53,549 nucleotides of DNA, taken from contig JAPPDF010000082.1 in NCBI GenBank assembly GCA_028875575.1, forward strand, positions 1 to 53,549. The letters are read 5' to 3'. Below the pieces are notes generated by a model. That model was not told where the DNA came from, searched no databases, and saw only the letters and a list, made by a program, of their open reading frames with translations. Positions 8,682 through 18,118 of the stretch are shown one piece after another (the first letter of the stretch is position 1; every line of letters begins with the position of its first letter). Both the position numbers and the translations under genes were made by a program. This DNA comes from Acidobacteriota bacterium. Lineage in GTDB: Bacteria; Acidobacteriota; Terriglobia; Versatilivoradales; Versatilivoraceae.

Positions 8682-9944
8682 TCACCTCCCAATAACCGCC
8701 GCATGCACCATGTTGGAGACGCTCTTGAGCAGGAAGCCCTCCTCATGGGCGGCCGTGCGGGTGCTCAGCAGGACGCAGATCAGTTGGCGCCCGGGGTCGG
8801 CCCAGGCCACGGTGCCGGTGATGCCCACATGCCCGAAGGTGCCGGCGGTTCCCAGGTCTCCGAAGTAGTTCCACACCGGAGAGTCCCGCAGCGCCCATCC
8901 GTATCCCCAGGGAGCCCCCAGGTCGCCGTTCTGGTCGCGGGTCATGGCCGCGGAGGTGGCCGGCGAGAAGATGCGCGCCTCTCCGTAGCGGCCGCCGTTC
9001 AGAAGGGTCTGCAGCAGGGCTCCCAGGTCGCCGGTACTTGCGTGGAGGCCGCCCCAGGGGTGGCCCATGGCCCGCCAGTAGGGGGAGTTGGGCCCCCAGC
9101 GCCTGGAATCTTCGCTGTCCCGGTCTTCCTGGAAGATGGCCGTCTCTTCGACCCTCAGGCCCTCCAGGCCCAGCATGGTATGCCGCATGCCCAGCGGCTG
9201 GAAGATCCTGGACCGCAGCAGGTCTCTCAGGCGCATGCCCGAGACCCGCTCGGCGATCTCGGCGGCCAGCAGGGTTCCCATGCTCTGGTAGGAAAACCGG
9301 GTGCCTGGTTCGAACAGCAGCGGTGTGCGCAAAGCCGCTGCCACGAATTGGCTGAGCGGCGCATGCGCCCGGCGCAGTTGGGTGTTTTCCGGCACCATGT
9401 CGGGCAGGCCGGAGGTGTGGGAGAGCAGGTGGCCGACCAGGACCCCTTCCTTGAGTCTGCCTTGAAACTCGGGCAGGTAACGCTGCACCCGGTCGGCGAG
9501 CGCCACCTCGCCCTCGTCCACCAGCAGCATAAGCCCGCAGACGCTCACCGGCTTGCTGATGGAGGCCACAATGTAGACCGTATCCGGCTGGGTGGCGGGA
9601 GCCCCGGGGTCCCGGTTCAGCCTTCCGAATCCCTGGTGGAGGACCACCCTGCCGTGGCGGGCCACCAGGATGGAGGCCGATCCCACGCCGCCCCGGGAGG
9701 TCTCCTCCCGCAGGCGGGCTGCGATCCGTCGGAGGCGCGACGCCGACATTCCCACCGCGGCCGCCTCTCCGGGTCGCAGAACGGGGGCGGCGCCTGAACG
9801 GATTCCGGAAGGTGGGGTGGTGGAAGCTCCCTCCGGGGCGGGCCGGCCGCTGGAGAGGGAGGCCTGGCTCATGCCCGCCAGGCCCAGGGCGCCGGCGGTC
9901 AACACTTGCCGCCTGGTGTGAAAGGGGCGCCGTCGGGTGTTCAT
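8682..9944 (-). CDS. Serine hydrolase of the class C beta-lactamase family
   Basis: A 420-residue penicillin-binding-protein-like serine hydrolase (Beta-lactamase family, PF00144). The nucleophile motif SxxK is SISK at residues 128-131 within VYIVASISKPVSV. The second motif is atypical, YQS in FSYQSMGTLLAAEIAERVSG where YxN is usual. The third is HVG in GTFGHVGITG. LLSHTSGLPDM is the family block between them. The N-terminus (HTRRQVLTAGALGLAGM) resembles a Tat export signal, so it is likely periplasmic. Members are esterases, D-amino-acid peptidases or transpeptidase relatives, and true beta-lactamase activity is not implied. It is divergent from the DUF1549/DUF1553 gene, with a 129-base shared upstream region. 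Confidence 0.88.
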   Translation of the reverse strand: MNTRRRPFHTRRQVLTAGALGLAGMSQASLSSGRPAPEGASTTPPSGIRSGAAPVLRPGEAAAVGMSASRLRRIAARLREETSRGGVGSASILVARHGRVVLHQGFGRLNRDPGAPATQPDTVYIVASISKPVSVCGLMLLVDEGEVALADRVQRYLPEFQGRLKEGVLVGHLLSHTSGLPDMVPENTQLRRAHAPLSQFVAAALRTPLLFEPGTRFSYQSMGTLLAAEIAERVSGMRLRDLLRSRIFQPLGMRHTMLGLEGLRVEETAIFQEDRDSEDSRRWGPNSPYWRAMGHPWGGLHASTGDLGALLQTLLNGGRYGEARIFSPATSAAMTRDQNGDLGAPWGYGWALRDSPVWNYFGDLGTAGTFGHVGITGTVAWADPGRQLICVLLSTRTAAHEEGFLLKSVSNMVHAAVIGR

Positions 9945-10073
9945 GGCCGCTCCTGCGAGGGTGAATTGCGGGCCGGGCTGGCGGACGCGGCTGCCACCGC
10001 CCGGCGGTTTCCTTTTGCGGTAGAGAGGTGTATCCTATCCCAGGATCCCCACCGAAGATACAGCGGAAATTCG

Positions 10074-12641
10074 ATGAGACCCGCCGTGCCGACCTTGCTC
10101 CTTTGCCGGGCCTTGGGGCTGCTGGCGCTGCTGGTGCCGGCCGGGTCCCAGTGGAGTCGGGCTGAGCAGCCGCGGGAAGAGCCAGCGGCCTTCTTTCAAC
10201 AACAGGTCAGGCCCATCCTGGAGACCCGATGTTTCGGCTGTCACGGCGGTCAGCCTACCGTCCAGGCGGGACTGCGCCTGACCAGCCGGGACGCCATTCT
10301 GCAGGGTGGCCGGCGGGGCCCCGCCGTCGATCCCGAGAATCCGGCCTCCAGCCTGCTGATTCGGGCCATCCAGTATGCCGGTCCCAAGATGCCGCCCGGC
10401 GGGCCCTTGCCGCCGGAGCAGGTGGCCGTGCTGACCCGGTGGGTGGAACAGGGAGCGCCCTGGCCGGAAGAGCGGCGGCAGCCGCCGGAGTTTGCCGGAC
10501 AGGAAGAGAGGCCGGCCCCCTCGGGACTCGAGGAGAACGGCAGATCGCCCCGGGTGGAAGAGGGCCGGAATTTCTGGTCCTTCCGGCCGCCCCGGCGCCC
10601 CGAGATCCCTCAGGTGGAGCGGGAGGACTGGGTCCGGACTCCCATCGACGCCTTCGTGCTGGCCAGGTTGGAAGCCGCCGGCTTGGAACCGGCTCCACCT
10701 GCCGGCAAGCGGGTGCTGTTGCGCCGCGCCTACTACGACCTGACCGGCTTGCCGCCCACTCCGGACGAGGTGGAGGCCTTCCTGTCCGACTCCTCCCCGG
10801 GTGCCTTCGCCAGGGTGGTGGAACGGCTGCTGGCCTCACCGCAGTACGGCGAGCGCTGGGCCAGGCACTGGCTCGACCTGGTCCGCTATGCCGAGTCCAA
10901 CAGCTACGAGCGGGACGGTCCCAAGCCGCTGGTGTGGCGCTACCGCGACTACGTCATCCGAGCCTTCAGCGAGGACAAGCCCTACGACCGATTCATCCTG
11001 GAACAGTTGGCGGGCGACGAGCTGGAACCGGCCGCCCCCGAAAACATCATCGCCACCGGCTTCTATCGCCTGGGACTCTGGCAGGACGAGCCGGTGGACC
11101 CGGTGCAGGAGCTCTACGAGGACCTGGACGATGTCGTCACCACCACCAGCCAGGTGTTCCTGGGCCTGACGCTCAATTGCGCCCGCTGCCACGACCACAA
11201 GCTGGACCCGCTTCCCCAGCGCGACTACTATCGCTTTCTGGCGTTTTTTCACGGAATGAAGCGCTACGGGGTGCGCAAGCCCGAGACGGTGGCCGAGGCC
11301 TCGCTTTGCGACATCGGCCCACCGCGCAAACCTCGCAGGCGCCTGGAATCCAGGTGGAGAGGGCAGCAATTCCGGCAACAGTCAGCCCCTCTCCTGCGCG
11401 AGCTGGAGAAGATCGAGAAGCTGGTCGCCGAGGACCTGACCGACGAGGAGAAGGAAGCCTTCCGCGAAGAAGCAAACCGGGCGGGCATCCTGGCCAGGCG
11501 CGTGCCCAGGCTGGTGAGCGATGTTCAGCTCGAGCGGTATGCCGAATACGGAAAACGCCTGGAGTGGATGAGGAAGGCCGCAGCCAAGCAGGATTTGCAG
11601 GCCCTGTGCGTGACCGAGGTGGGTCCCGCGCCCCGGGAAACCTTCGTTCTGGCCCGAGGCAGCTATCGGGGCAGGGGAGAGCGGGTGGAGCCGGGCTTCC
11701 CTTCGGTCCTCTCGCCTCCTCGGCCACAGCTCGAACCGGCCCCCGGCAACGGAAAGACCTCGGGGCGGCGCCTGGCGCTGGCCCGCTGGATTGCCAGTCC
11801 CGACAATCCCCTCACGGCTCGGGTCATGATCAACCGGGTCTGGCAATTCCATTTCGGTCGGGGCCTGGTGCGGACGCCCAACGACTTCGGTTTTCGGGGA
11901 GCTGCCCCCACCCATCCAGGGCTGCTGGACTGGCTGGCGGTGGAATGGGTCCAGGGCGGCTGGCACCTGAAGCCGATCCACCGGATGATTTTGTTGTCCA
12001 GCGCCTATCGAATGGCGTCCAATTCTCGGGAGAAGGCACTGGCCCGCGACCCCGAGAACCGACTGTTGTGGCAGTTCGATATGCGGCGCCTGGCGGCCGA
12101 GGAGATTCGAGACTCGGTGCTGGCGGTCAACGGCAGCCTCAACCTGACCATGACCGGCCCCAGCATCTATCCGGTCATTCCCGATGAGGTTCTGGCCGGC
12201 CAATCGGTACCGGGTCAGAACTGGGGGAACTCCACGCCGCAGGACCTGACCCGCAGGAGCATCTACATTCACACCAAGCGTTCCCTGATCGTGCCGCTCA
12301 TCGCGGCCTTCGACGGCGCCGACCCCGACGCCACTTGCCCGGTGCGTTTCTCCACCACTCAGCCCACCCAGGCACTGCACACCCTTAACGGCGAGTTCAT
12401 GAATCGGCAGGCCCGGGTGCTGGCCGGCTTCGTCAGGGAAGAGGGGGGGAGCGCCCCGGCCGCCCAGGTCCGGGTGGCCCTCAACCGGGTGCTGCAGCGG
12501 CCGCCGACCGGCGGGGAGGTGACCCGCGGGCTGGAGTTGATGGAGTCGCTGCGGCAAGACCATCGGACCGGCCAGGACAAGGCTCTGGAGCTGTTCTGCC
12601 TGGTGGCGCTGAATTTGAACGAGTTTATCTATCTGGATTAA
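10074..12641 (+). CDS. PSCyt1-DUF1549-DUF1553 protein (planctomycete-type cytochrome-like)
   Basis: An 855-residue secreted protein. A signal peptide (MRPAVPTLLLCRALGLLALL) is followed by a heme-type motif CFGCH at residues 53-57 in the PSCyt1 domain. Then comes DUF1549 with the second cysteine block NCARCHDHKLDPL, and a C-terminal DUF1553 domain with MINRVWQFHFGRGLVRTPND. These proteins are abundant in Planctomycetota, Verrucomicrobiota and Acidobacteriota and are thought to act with the adjoining DUF1501 protein, perhaps in polysaccharide or sulfated-glycan breakdown; their reaction is unproven. The ATG is chosen because it begins the signal peptide, although a longer frame is open upstream. 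The next gene follows after about 95 bases. Confidence 0.9.
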   Translation: MRPAVPTLLLCRALGLLALLVPAGSQWSRAEQPREEPAAFFQQQVRPILETRCFGCHGGQPTVQAGLRLTSRDAILQGGRRGPAVDPENPASSLLIRAIQYAGPKMPPGGPLPPEQVAVLTRWVEQGAPWPEERRQPPEFAGQEERPAPSGLEENGRSPRVEEGRNFWSFRPPRRPEIPQVEREDWVRTPIDAFVLARLEAAGLEPAPPAGKRVLLRRAYYDLTGLPPTPDEVEAFLSDSSPGAFARVVERLLASPQYGERWARHWLDLVRYAESNSYERDGPKPLVWRYRDYVIRAFSEDKPYDRFILEQLAGDELEPAAPENIIATGFYRLGLWQDEPVDPVQELYEDLDDVVTTTSQVFLGLTLNCARCHDHKLDPLPQRDYYRFLAFFHGMKRYGVRKPETVAEASLCDIGPPRKPRRRLESRWRGQQFRQQSAPLLRELEKIEKLVAEDLTDEEKEAFREEANRAGILARRVPRLVSDVQLERYAEYGKRLEWMRKAAAKQDLQALCVTEVGPAPRETFVLARGSYRGRGERVEPGFPSVLSPPRPQLEPAPGNGKTSGRRLALARWIASPDNPLTARVMINRVWQFHFGRGLVRTPNDFGFRGAAPTHPGLLDWLAVEWVQGGWHLKPIHRMILLSSAYRMASNSREKALARDPENRLLWQFDMRRLAAEEIRDSVLAVNGSLNLTMTGPSIYPVIPDEVLAGQSVPGQNWGNSTPQDLTRRSIYIHTKRSLIVPLIAAFDGADPDATCPVRFSTTQPTQALHTLNGEFMNRQARVLAGFVREEGGSAPAAQVRVALNRVLQRPPTGGEVTRGLELMESLRQDHRTGQDKALELFCLVALNLNEFIYLD

Positions 12642-12737
12642 ATCTATTGGAAATGGTGGATCTGGGGCACAATTAAGGGTCCCACTCTCAATTATCAATC
12701 GGAATTCAGGAATTCATTGTCGGTGGAGGAGGCAGTA

Positions 12738-14216
12738 ATGGAGACCAGGAAATTCCGCAAGCGGGGGGGCAACTTCTGCGGCCGCACGCGGCGCGAGTTT
12801 CTGTGGCAGGCGGGAGGCGGATTCACCGGGGTCGCCCTGGCGGCCGCCCTGGGGGACGACGGGTTCCTGCAGCGGCAGACGCTGGCGGCCGACGGCCTCA
12901 CCGCCTTCCGCAATCCGTTGCGGTCCAGGCCTTCCCATCTCCCGGCCCGGGCCAAGTCGGTCATTTTTCTCTTCATGTACGGCGGACCCAGCCAGATCGA
13001 CACCTTCGACTACAAGCCCGCCATGAAGGGGATGGACAACAGGACGGTCCAGGTCAAGACCTTCGGCCGCGCCGGCCACAGGCAGAGCGGGCGAATCGTG
13101 GAACCCCGCTGGAACTTCAAGCAGTACGGACAGTGCGGCAAGTGGGTTTCCGACCTGTTCCCCCACCTGGGCGCCTGCGTGGACGACATCGCCTTCCTCC
13201 ACTCCATGACGGCCGACTCGCCCATCCACGGGTCGGCCATGCTGATGATGAACTCGGGGCGAATCCTCAGCGGCAGCCCCTGCCTGGGCTCCTGGATCAA
13301 CTACGGCCTGGGCACTCCCAACGAGAATCTGCCGGGCTTCGTGGTCATGCTCGACCCGAGGGGCGGTCCCATCAGCGGAGCCAAGAACTGGAGCAGCGGC
13401 TACATGCCGGCCACCTATCAGGCCACGGTCATGCGTTCTCGCGGCAAACCCATTCTGGACCTGGCGCCTCCGGAGGGCGTCAGCCCCGAAATGCAGCGGG
13501 AAATGCTCGACAGCCTGGGCGCTTACAACCGGGAGCACTTCCGGGCCCGCGGGGACAACTCCGAACTGGCGGCGCGAATCGCCAGCTACGAGCTGGCCTT
13601 CAGGATGCAGCGCCACGCCCCCGAGGCGGTCGACCTCTCCCGGGAGGACCCTCGGACGCTGGCCCTTTACGGGATGGACCGCAAGGAGACGGAAGTATTC
13701 GGGAGGCAGTGCCTGCTGGCCAGGAGACTGGTGGAGCGGGGAGTCCGCTTCGTTCAGATCTATTCGGGGGGCAACCACGGGGACGCCAACTGGGACGCCC
13801 ACGGAGACCTCAAGTCCAACCACGACCTGCATGCGATGGAAACCGACAAGCCCATCGCCGGCCTGCTGAAGGACCTGAAGCAGCGAGGCCTGTTGGAGGA
13901 GACCCTGGTGGTCTGGGGCGGTGAGTTCGGCCGCCAGCCCACCGCCGAATACGAAAAGGGCACCGGCCGCGACCACAACGCCTACGGCTTTACCGTCTGG
14001 CTGGCAGGTGGCGGCATCAAGGGCGGCGTGAGCGTGGGCCGGACCGACGAGCTGGGCAGCGCCGCCGTCGAAGATCCCTTCCACGTCCGGCACCTGCACG
14101 CCACCATCCTGCACCAGATGGGCATGGACCCGGACCGCCTCACCTATTTCTACAGCGGCCTCGACCAGAAGCTGGTAGGAGTCGAAGGGGCCGGACCCAT
14201 CCGCCAGATTATTTGA
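12738..14216 (+). CDS. DUF1501 family Tat-exported protein
   Basis: A 492-residue DUF1501 (PF07394) protein. The N-terminus carries a Tat-like signal with TRREF at residues 17-21 followed by a glycine/alanine-rich hydrophobic stretch. Diagnostic blocks are SVIFLFMYGGPSQIDTFDYK near the start, FLHSMTADSPIHGSAMLMMN, VVWGGEFGRQPTAE and GRDHNAYGFTVWLAGGGIKG. The family has an alkaline-phosphatase/sulfatase-like fold and is usually encoded next to DUF1549/DUF1553 proteins, as here. The ATG is preferred over an earlier TTG because GGAGGAGG lies seven bases before it. Function is inferred only from family and pairing: a periplasmic partner of the preceding gene. Confidence 0.92.
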   Translation: METRKFRKRGGNFCGRTRREFLWQAGGGFTGVALAAALGDDGFLQRQTLAADGLTAFRNPLRSRPSHLPARAKSVIFLFMYGGPSQIDTFDYKPAMKGMDNRTVQVKTFGRAGHRQSGRIVEPRWNFKQYGQCGKWVSDLFPHLGACVDDIAFLHSMTADSPIHGSAMLMMNSGRILSGSPCLGSWINYGLGTPNENLPGFVVMLDPRGGPISGAKNWSSGYMPATYQATVMRSRGKPILDLAPPEGVSPEMQREMLDSLGAYNREHFRARGDNSELAARIASYELAFRMQRHAPEAVDLSREDPRTLALYGMDRKETEVFGRQCLLARRLVERGVRFVQIYSGGNHGDANWDAHGDLKSNHDLHAMETDKPIAGLLKDLKQRGLLEETLVVWGGEFGRQPTAEYEKGTGRDHNAYGFTVWLAGGGIKGGVSVGRTDELGSAAVEDPFHVRHLHATILHQMGMDPDRLTYFYSGLDQKLVGVEGAGPIRQII

Positions 14217-14301
14217 GGGAGTCTTGCTTGGTGTGACTTCGTCGTTCTTGGTGGTCCTTCGCGGATTCCTTCGTTGAAGATTGAAATGCCCGGGTCGTTC
14301 C

Positions 14302-14889
14302 TTATCCTGCCGGGCCACCCAATTGATTCCTGATCCACTTGAGATCGGTTTTGGTCACGGCCAGGTCGACCGTGATGGCGGAAACGTCGGTCGACAGTTC
14401 GCGCACGTCGCCTCGTAGCTTGCCCACCTCGCCTGTCAGTTTGTCAATCCTGTCTCCCAATCTGGATTCCAGGCTTCCGAGTTCAGAGTCCAGCCTGTCT
14501 CCCAGTCTGGATTCCAGGCTTCCGAGTTCAGAGTCCAGCCTGTTTCCCAGTCTGGATTCCAGGCTTCCGAGTTCAGAGTCCAGCCTGTTTCCCAGTCTGG
14601 ATTCCAGGCTTCCGAGTTCAGAGTCCAGCCTGTTTCCCAGTCTGGATTCCAGGCTTCCGAGATCGGAGTCCAGCCTCCCTCCCAGTCTGGATTCCAGGCT
14701 TCCGAGATCGGAATGCAGTTTGGATTCGAGTCGGGATTCAACCCGGTTGATATTGTCGCTGATGTTTCTATGGGCGATGCTGGCATTGCGCCACAGGCCG
14801 ATCCCGACGCCGAAGATCGCAATGACGATGGTCACAACCGATCCGAACCCGAACAAGGGGACCCACTGAACCCACTGGTGCTCCACCAT
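14302..14889 (-). CDS. Membrane-anchored coiled-coil protein with 15-residue repeats
   Basis: A 195-residue protein with one N-terminal membrane helix (about residues 11-33, FGFGSVVTIVIAIFGVGIGL) and then a long charged helical region. Its centre is built from about six near-identical 45-base repeats encoding LESRLGNRLDSELGS-like units. The tail (KLTGEVGKLRGDVRELSTDV) is a less regular coiled coil. A 15-residue period (15 residues per 4 turns) suggests a right-handed coiled coil, as in YadA-type stalks, rather than a heptad coil. It lies between DUF1501 and tRNA-Arg and shares no operon with either. The repeats are nearly identical in DNA, so copy number may vary. Function unknown; a structural or scaffolding role is a guess. 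Confidence 0.75.
   Translation of the reverse strand: MVEHQWVQWVPLFGFGSVVTIVIAIFGVGIGLWRNASIAHRNISDNINRVESRLESKLHSDLGSLESRLGGRLDSDLGSLESRLGNRLDSELGSLESRLGNRLDSELGSLESRLGNRLDSELGSLESRLGDRLDSELGSLESRLGDRIDKLTGEVGKLRGDVRELSTDVSAITVDLAVTKTDLKWIRNQLGGPAG
14461..14730 (-). repeat. 45-bp tandem repeat inside coding sequence
   Basis: Six units of 45 bases begin at 14461, 14506, 14551, 14596, 14641 and 14686, each opening tctggattccaggcttccga on the plus strand. Units two to four are almost identical; the last two diverge (gatcggag in place of ttcagag). They keep the reading frame of the coiled-coil gene on the minus strand. There are no spacers, so this is not a CRISPR array. Confidence 0.9.
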
Positions 14890-15018
14890 TCGATCCTTTC
14901 GCCCGATGCTCTAACGTACGGTTTTTCTGCCAAGGAATTGTCGCATTCTCACCGCATTCCGGTCAATAGCCAACCGCTGCTTTTCACCGCGGACCGCGAT
15001 CAAATTATCCGTGGGATG

Positions 15019-15095
15019 TGGTACGCCCGGCAGGATTCGAACCTGCGGCCTACAGCTCCGGAGGCTGTCGCTCTATCCAGCTGAGCTACGGGCGC
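15019..15095 (-). tRNA. tRNA-Arg (anticodon CCG)
   Basis: Read on the minus strand, a 77-base cloverleaf starts GCGCCCGTAGCTCAGCTGG. The D stem is GCTC/GAGC, the anticodon stem ACAGC/GCTGT surrounds the loop CTCCGGA, and the T arm is GCAGG-TTCGAAT-CCTGC. The acceptor closes with one G-U pair at position 1. The 3' CCA is encoded. Anticodon CCG reads the arginine codon CGG. Confidence 0.95.
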
Positions 15096-15224
15096 ATGGG
15101 TTGGCGGGACGGCAGTGGCCGGCAGGGCCGGAGCCGAGGTTTCAGTCTAGCAGATCGCCGGTGCTTTGAGAAACCGACCAGTGCCGGTTGCCGGTAGTGT
15201 CGGTAGCCAGTGAAGTGACCGGTT

Positions 15225-16502
15225 CTAATGACACGCGATCTGTCCGGTTCCACCGTCCGGTGCGGAGTCCTTGGGCAGGAACAGGGAGAGCAGGAAGCCG
15301 AACGCCGCCAGGCCGACCACCAGCAGCAGGGCCGAGCCCAGACCGATCCGGTCGGCCAGCGCGCCCACCACCGGGATGGCCAGTCCGGCCATTCCCCAGG
15401 CGAACCCCATCATCAGGGACGAGGCGATGCTGGTCCGCTGCGGCAGCATCTTCTGGGCCATCACCACGTTGACAGGCAGGGTGGAGAGCAGCAGGGCGGC
15501 TCCCGAGGCCAGGCAGGCGGACGAGACCACGCCCTCGGTCAGAAAGAAGGCGGCCAGAAACGGCGGGGCCAGCAGCGTGGAATAGACGATCACCCTGCGG
15601 CCGCCCACCTTGTCGGAGAGCAGACCTCCGGCGAATCCGCCCATGGCGCCGAAGAGCGTAAACAGGGAGGCCAGGCGGCCGCTGGCGACCAGGTCGTTCC
15701 CCTGTTGGAAGAAGTAGAGCGGCAGGAAGTGGACAAACCCGATCTGGACCGCCGAACGGATCACCACCAACAGGTAGAGGATCAGCAGCGGACGCCACAT
15801 CGGTAGCAGCAAGTCCTTCAGGTCTGTCCTGGATTGGGTGGCGACGGGTTGGGGAGGGTCGTTCGGGATGAGAAAGTAGAGCAAGGCAAAGGCCAGCACC
15901 CCCGGAAACATGATGAAATAGGACCGTTCCAGGCTGAACAGTTCCACCGTGTAGGGGGCGATGATCGGGGCCAGGGCAAAGCCCAGGGTTCCGGAGCCGA
16001 TGAAGATGGACATGCCCAGGCCGCTCCGGTCCCGGCTGGCCGCGCCGATCATGGCGGCGCCCTGGGGATGGAAGGAGGCTATCCCGACGCCGGCGGCCGC
16101 CAGCAGCAGGGCCAGCACCGTGAAATTGGGGGCTATCCCGATGAAGGACATGAATACGGTGGTGATCAACGGGCTGAAGACGGCAAAGAAGCGCACCAGG
16201 TAGCGGTCCGAAAGGTAGCCGTAGACGGGTTGCATGAAGCAGGAGGAGACCGTCAGAACAGCTCCCAGCCAGCCCGCCTGGGCGATGGTCAGGCTCAGCT
16301 TGCCCACGATCAGAGGCAGCAGCGGGCCCAGGAAGTTGGCGTAGGTATCGTTGACGAAGTGGGCTCCCGAGAGCGAGGCGATGGTGGTTCGATCCTTGCG
16401 CCGGAGAGACTCCTCGGGATGGGTGACATTGGCGGAATTTACCTCGGGACTGAGCTCCCCGGGATTGGGCGTGGGATCGGTAGCGGGTCTGAATAGGGCC
16501 AA
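15225..16502 (-). CDS. MFS transporter, fosmidomycin-resistance (Fsr) type
   Basis: A 425-residue inner-membrane transporter with about twelve hydrophobic segments. It matches the Fsr branch of the major facilitator superfamily: an N-terminal block GAHFVNDTYANFLGPLLPLI, then VYGYLSDRYLVR as the loop motif, and the diagnostic GIASFHPQGAAMIG. Members are proton-driven drug efflux pumps; fosmidomycin export is known for E. coli Fsr, but the substrate here is unknown. It is the last gene of the accD-folC-MFS run and starts 18 bases after the folC stop, so cotranscription is likely. The first roughly 40 residues are polar and poorly conserved in appearance, so a start further in is possible. Confidence 0.88.
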   Translation of the reverse strand: MALFRPATDPTPNPGELSPEVNSANVTHPEESLRRKDRTTIASLSGAHFVNDTYANFLGPLLPLIVGKLSLTIAQAGWLGAVLTVSSCFMQPVYGYLSDRYLVRFFAVFSPLITTVFMSFIGIAPNFTVLALLLAAAGVGIASFHPQGAAMIGAASRDRSGLGMSIFIGSGTLGFALAPIIAPYTVELFSLERSYFIMFPGVLAFALLYFLIPNDPPQPVATQSRTDLKDLLLPMWRPLLILYLLVVIRSAVQIGFVHFLPLYFFQQGNDLVASGRLASLFTLFGAMGGFAGGLLSDKVGGRRVIVYSTLLAPPFLAAFFLTEGVVSSACLASGAALLLSTLPVNVVMAQKMLPQRTSIASSLMMGFAWGMAGLAIPVVGALADRIGLGSALLLVVGLAAFGFLLSLFLPKDSAPDGGTGQIACH

Positions 16503-16520
16503 GGGGCTTGCCTCGATGGA

Positions 16521-18014
16521 TCAGTGGGCGGTCCAGGTGTTGTCGCTGGGGGATTGGTCGCCGGCACTATCGGCGGCCAGGGCCGGGGTTCGTCGCTTTC
16601 GGTCGGAATGGGGAACGGCTTCGCCCGTGCCGCTGGTTTCCGCCGCGGTGCGGGGCCGGTGGAACCCGGCCATATGGCGTTTGAAATCTCCCACCAGGTA
16701 GAGCGAACCGGCAACCAGCAGCGTGTCTTCCGGTCGAGCCAGGCTGCGGGCCAATGCCCAGGCGTCCTCCAGCCGGGCTCTGCATCGGACCGCGCGGCCT
16801 CCCGTCCAACCGTTGCGGACGATGTCCCGGGGCGCCTCCCCGCGTTCGGAATCGGGGCGGGTCAGGATCGCCTCTCGGGCCAGGGGACTCAGGTGGGAGA
16901 ATACACCGGGGATGTCCTTGTCCCTCAGTGAGCCGTAGATGAGGAGGACCTGCTCGGGGGCCAGAAAGGTCCCGATGTGCCGGGCGAGGGACTGGGCTGC
17001 CGCCGGGTTATGGGCGCCGTCCAGCACCACCCGGGGCCGCCCGGGCAGCACTTCCAGCCGGCCCGGCCAGCGGGTTCGGGCGATCCCGCGCTCGATGGCC
17101 TCCGGCCGCAGCGGAAAGCCGCAGCCGTGCAGCACCTCCAGGGTGCGGACCGCGGTCAGAGCGTTGTCGACCTGGTGGCTTCCAGGAAGAGGGACCCTCA
17201 GTTTCAGCCGGGTTCCCAGCACCGCGTGAAGGTCCAGTGCCGACCCTTCCAGCCGGTGGCGGACCAACCGCCATTCCAGGTGCTCAAGGGCCGGAAGCCG
17301 GCGAGCCCCGGCAGTCCGGCACTGCTTTCGAATGACGTCCAGAACCTCTTCCTTCTGGCTGCCGCAAACCACGGCAAGCTGACGCTCCTTCTCCGGTCCG
17401 TCGGACCGCCGCGGCTTGACGATCCCGGCCTTCTCCCTGGCGATGGCTTTCAGGTCGCTGCCGAGGCTGGCCTGATGATCGTAGCCTACGGGAGTAATGA
17501 CCGAAACGATGGGATCGACCACGTTGGTGGCGTCCAGGCGTCCTCCCAGTCCCACCTCCAGAATGGCGATCTCGACCTCCTTTTCCGCGAAGTAAAGAAA
17601 GGCCATGGCCGTCACCATCTCGAAGTAGGTGGGGTGGCGCTCCAGCTTCAGGCGGCGGCCGTTTCGGACGGTCCCGGCCAGAAGTTGCCCGACCGCCTCC
17701 TTGACGGTGACCGTCAGGCGAGCCAGGTCTGCCGGAAGGATCTCGCGGCCGCAGATCCGCATGCGCTCCTGGATGCGGATCAGGTGGGGGGAGGTATAGA
17801 GGCCGGTCCTGTATCCCTGCGTGCGCAGAACCGACTCGCAGAAAGCGGCCACCGAGCCCTTCCCGTTGGTGCCGGCGATGAGCACCGAGGGAAAGCGGTC
17901 CTGGGGATCGCCCAGGAAGCTCAACAGGCACCGGATGTTTTCCAGGCCCAGCTTGGCGGTAGCCACTTCGTTGCCGAGCGAATAGAGATAGGTTACCGCT
18001 TGGGGGTAATTCAT
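16521..18014 (-). CDS. folC: Bifunctional folylpolyglutamate / dihydrofolate synthase
   Basis: A 497-residue Mur-ligase-family enzyme that adds glutamate to dihydropteroate and to folates using ATP, in the cytosol. The P-loop is AGTNGKGSV at residues 47-55. TGLYTSPHLIRIQERMRI and ILEVGLGGRLDATNVV are FolC signatures, and LDGAHNPAAAQSLARHI marks the C-terminal ligase domain. The last roughly 50 residues (from about HMAGFHRPRTA) are low-complexity and longer than usual for the family. It lies downstream of accD, the classic accD-folC order, after a gap of about 105 bases. Confidence 0.94.
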   Translation of the reverse strand: MNYPQAVTYLYSLGNEVATAKLGLENIRCLLSFLGDPQDRFPSVLIAGTNGKGSVAAFCESVLRTQGYRTGLYTSPHLIRIQERMRICGREILPADLARLTVTVKEAVGQLLAGTVRNGRRLKLERHPTYFEMVTAMAFLYFAEKEVEIAILEVGLGGRLDATNVVDPIVSVITPVGYDHQASLGSDLKAIAREKAGIVKPRRSDGPEKERQLAVVCGSQKEEVLDVIRKQCRTAGARRLPALEHLEWRLVRHRLEGSALDLHAVLGTRLKLRVPLPGSHQVDNALTAVRTLEVLHGCGFPLRPEAIERGIARTRWPGRLEVLPGRPRVVLDGAHNPAAAQSLARHIGTFLAPEQVLLIYGSLRDKDIPGVFSHLSPLAREAILTRPDSERGEAPRDIVRNGWTGGRAVRCRARLEDAWALARSLARPEDTLLVAGSLYLVGDFKRHMAGFHRPRTAAETSGTGEAVPHSDRKRRTPALAADSAGDQSPSDNTWTAH

Positions 18015-18118
18015 GGTCGGAAGCCGGTGGCCGTAAGGGACCGGGAGTGCCCCGGTTCAAAGGCGCCGCCTGCGCCGGGCAACCCGGCGGGCAAGCGCGG
18101 GCCGGAAAGACAGGCGGG

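Noticed and set aside
14461-14730. CRISPR-like array of regularly spaced repeats
   Set aside because: The 45-base units are contiguous, without unique spacers, and encode an in-frame protein repeat. No cas genes are near.
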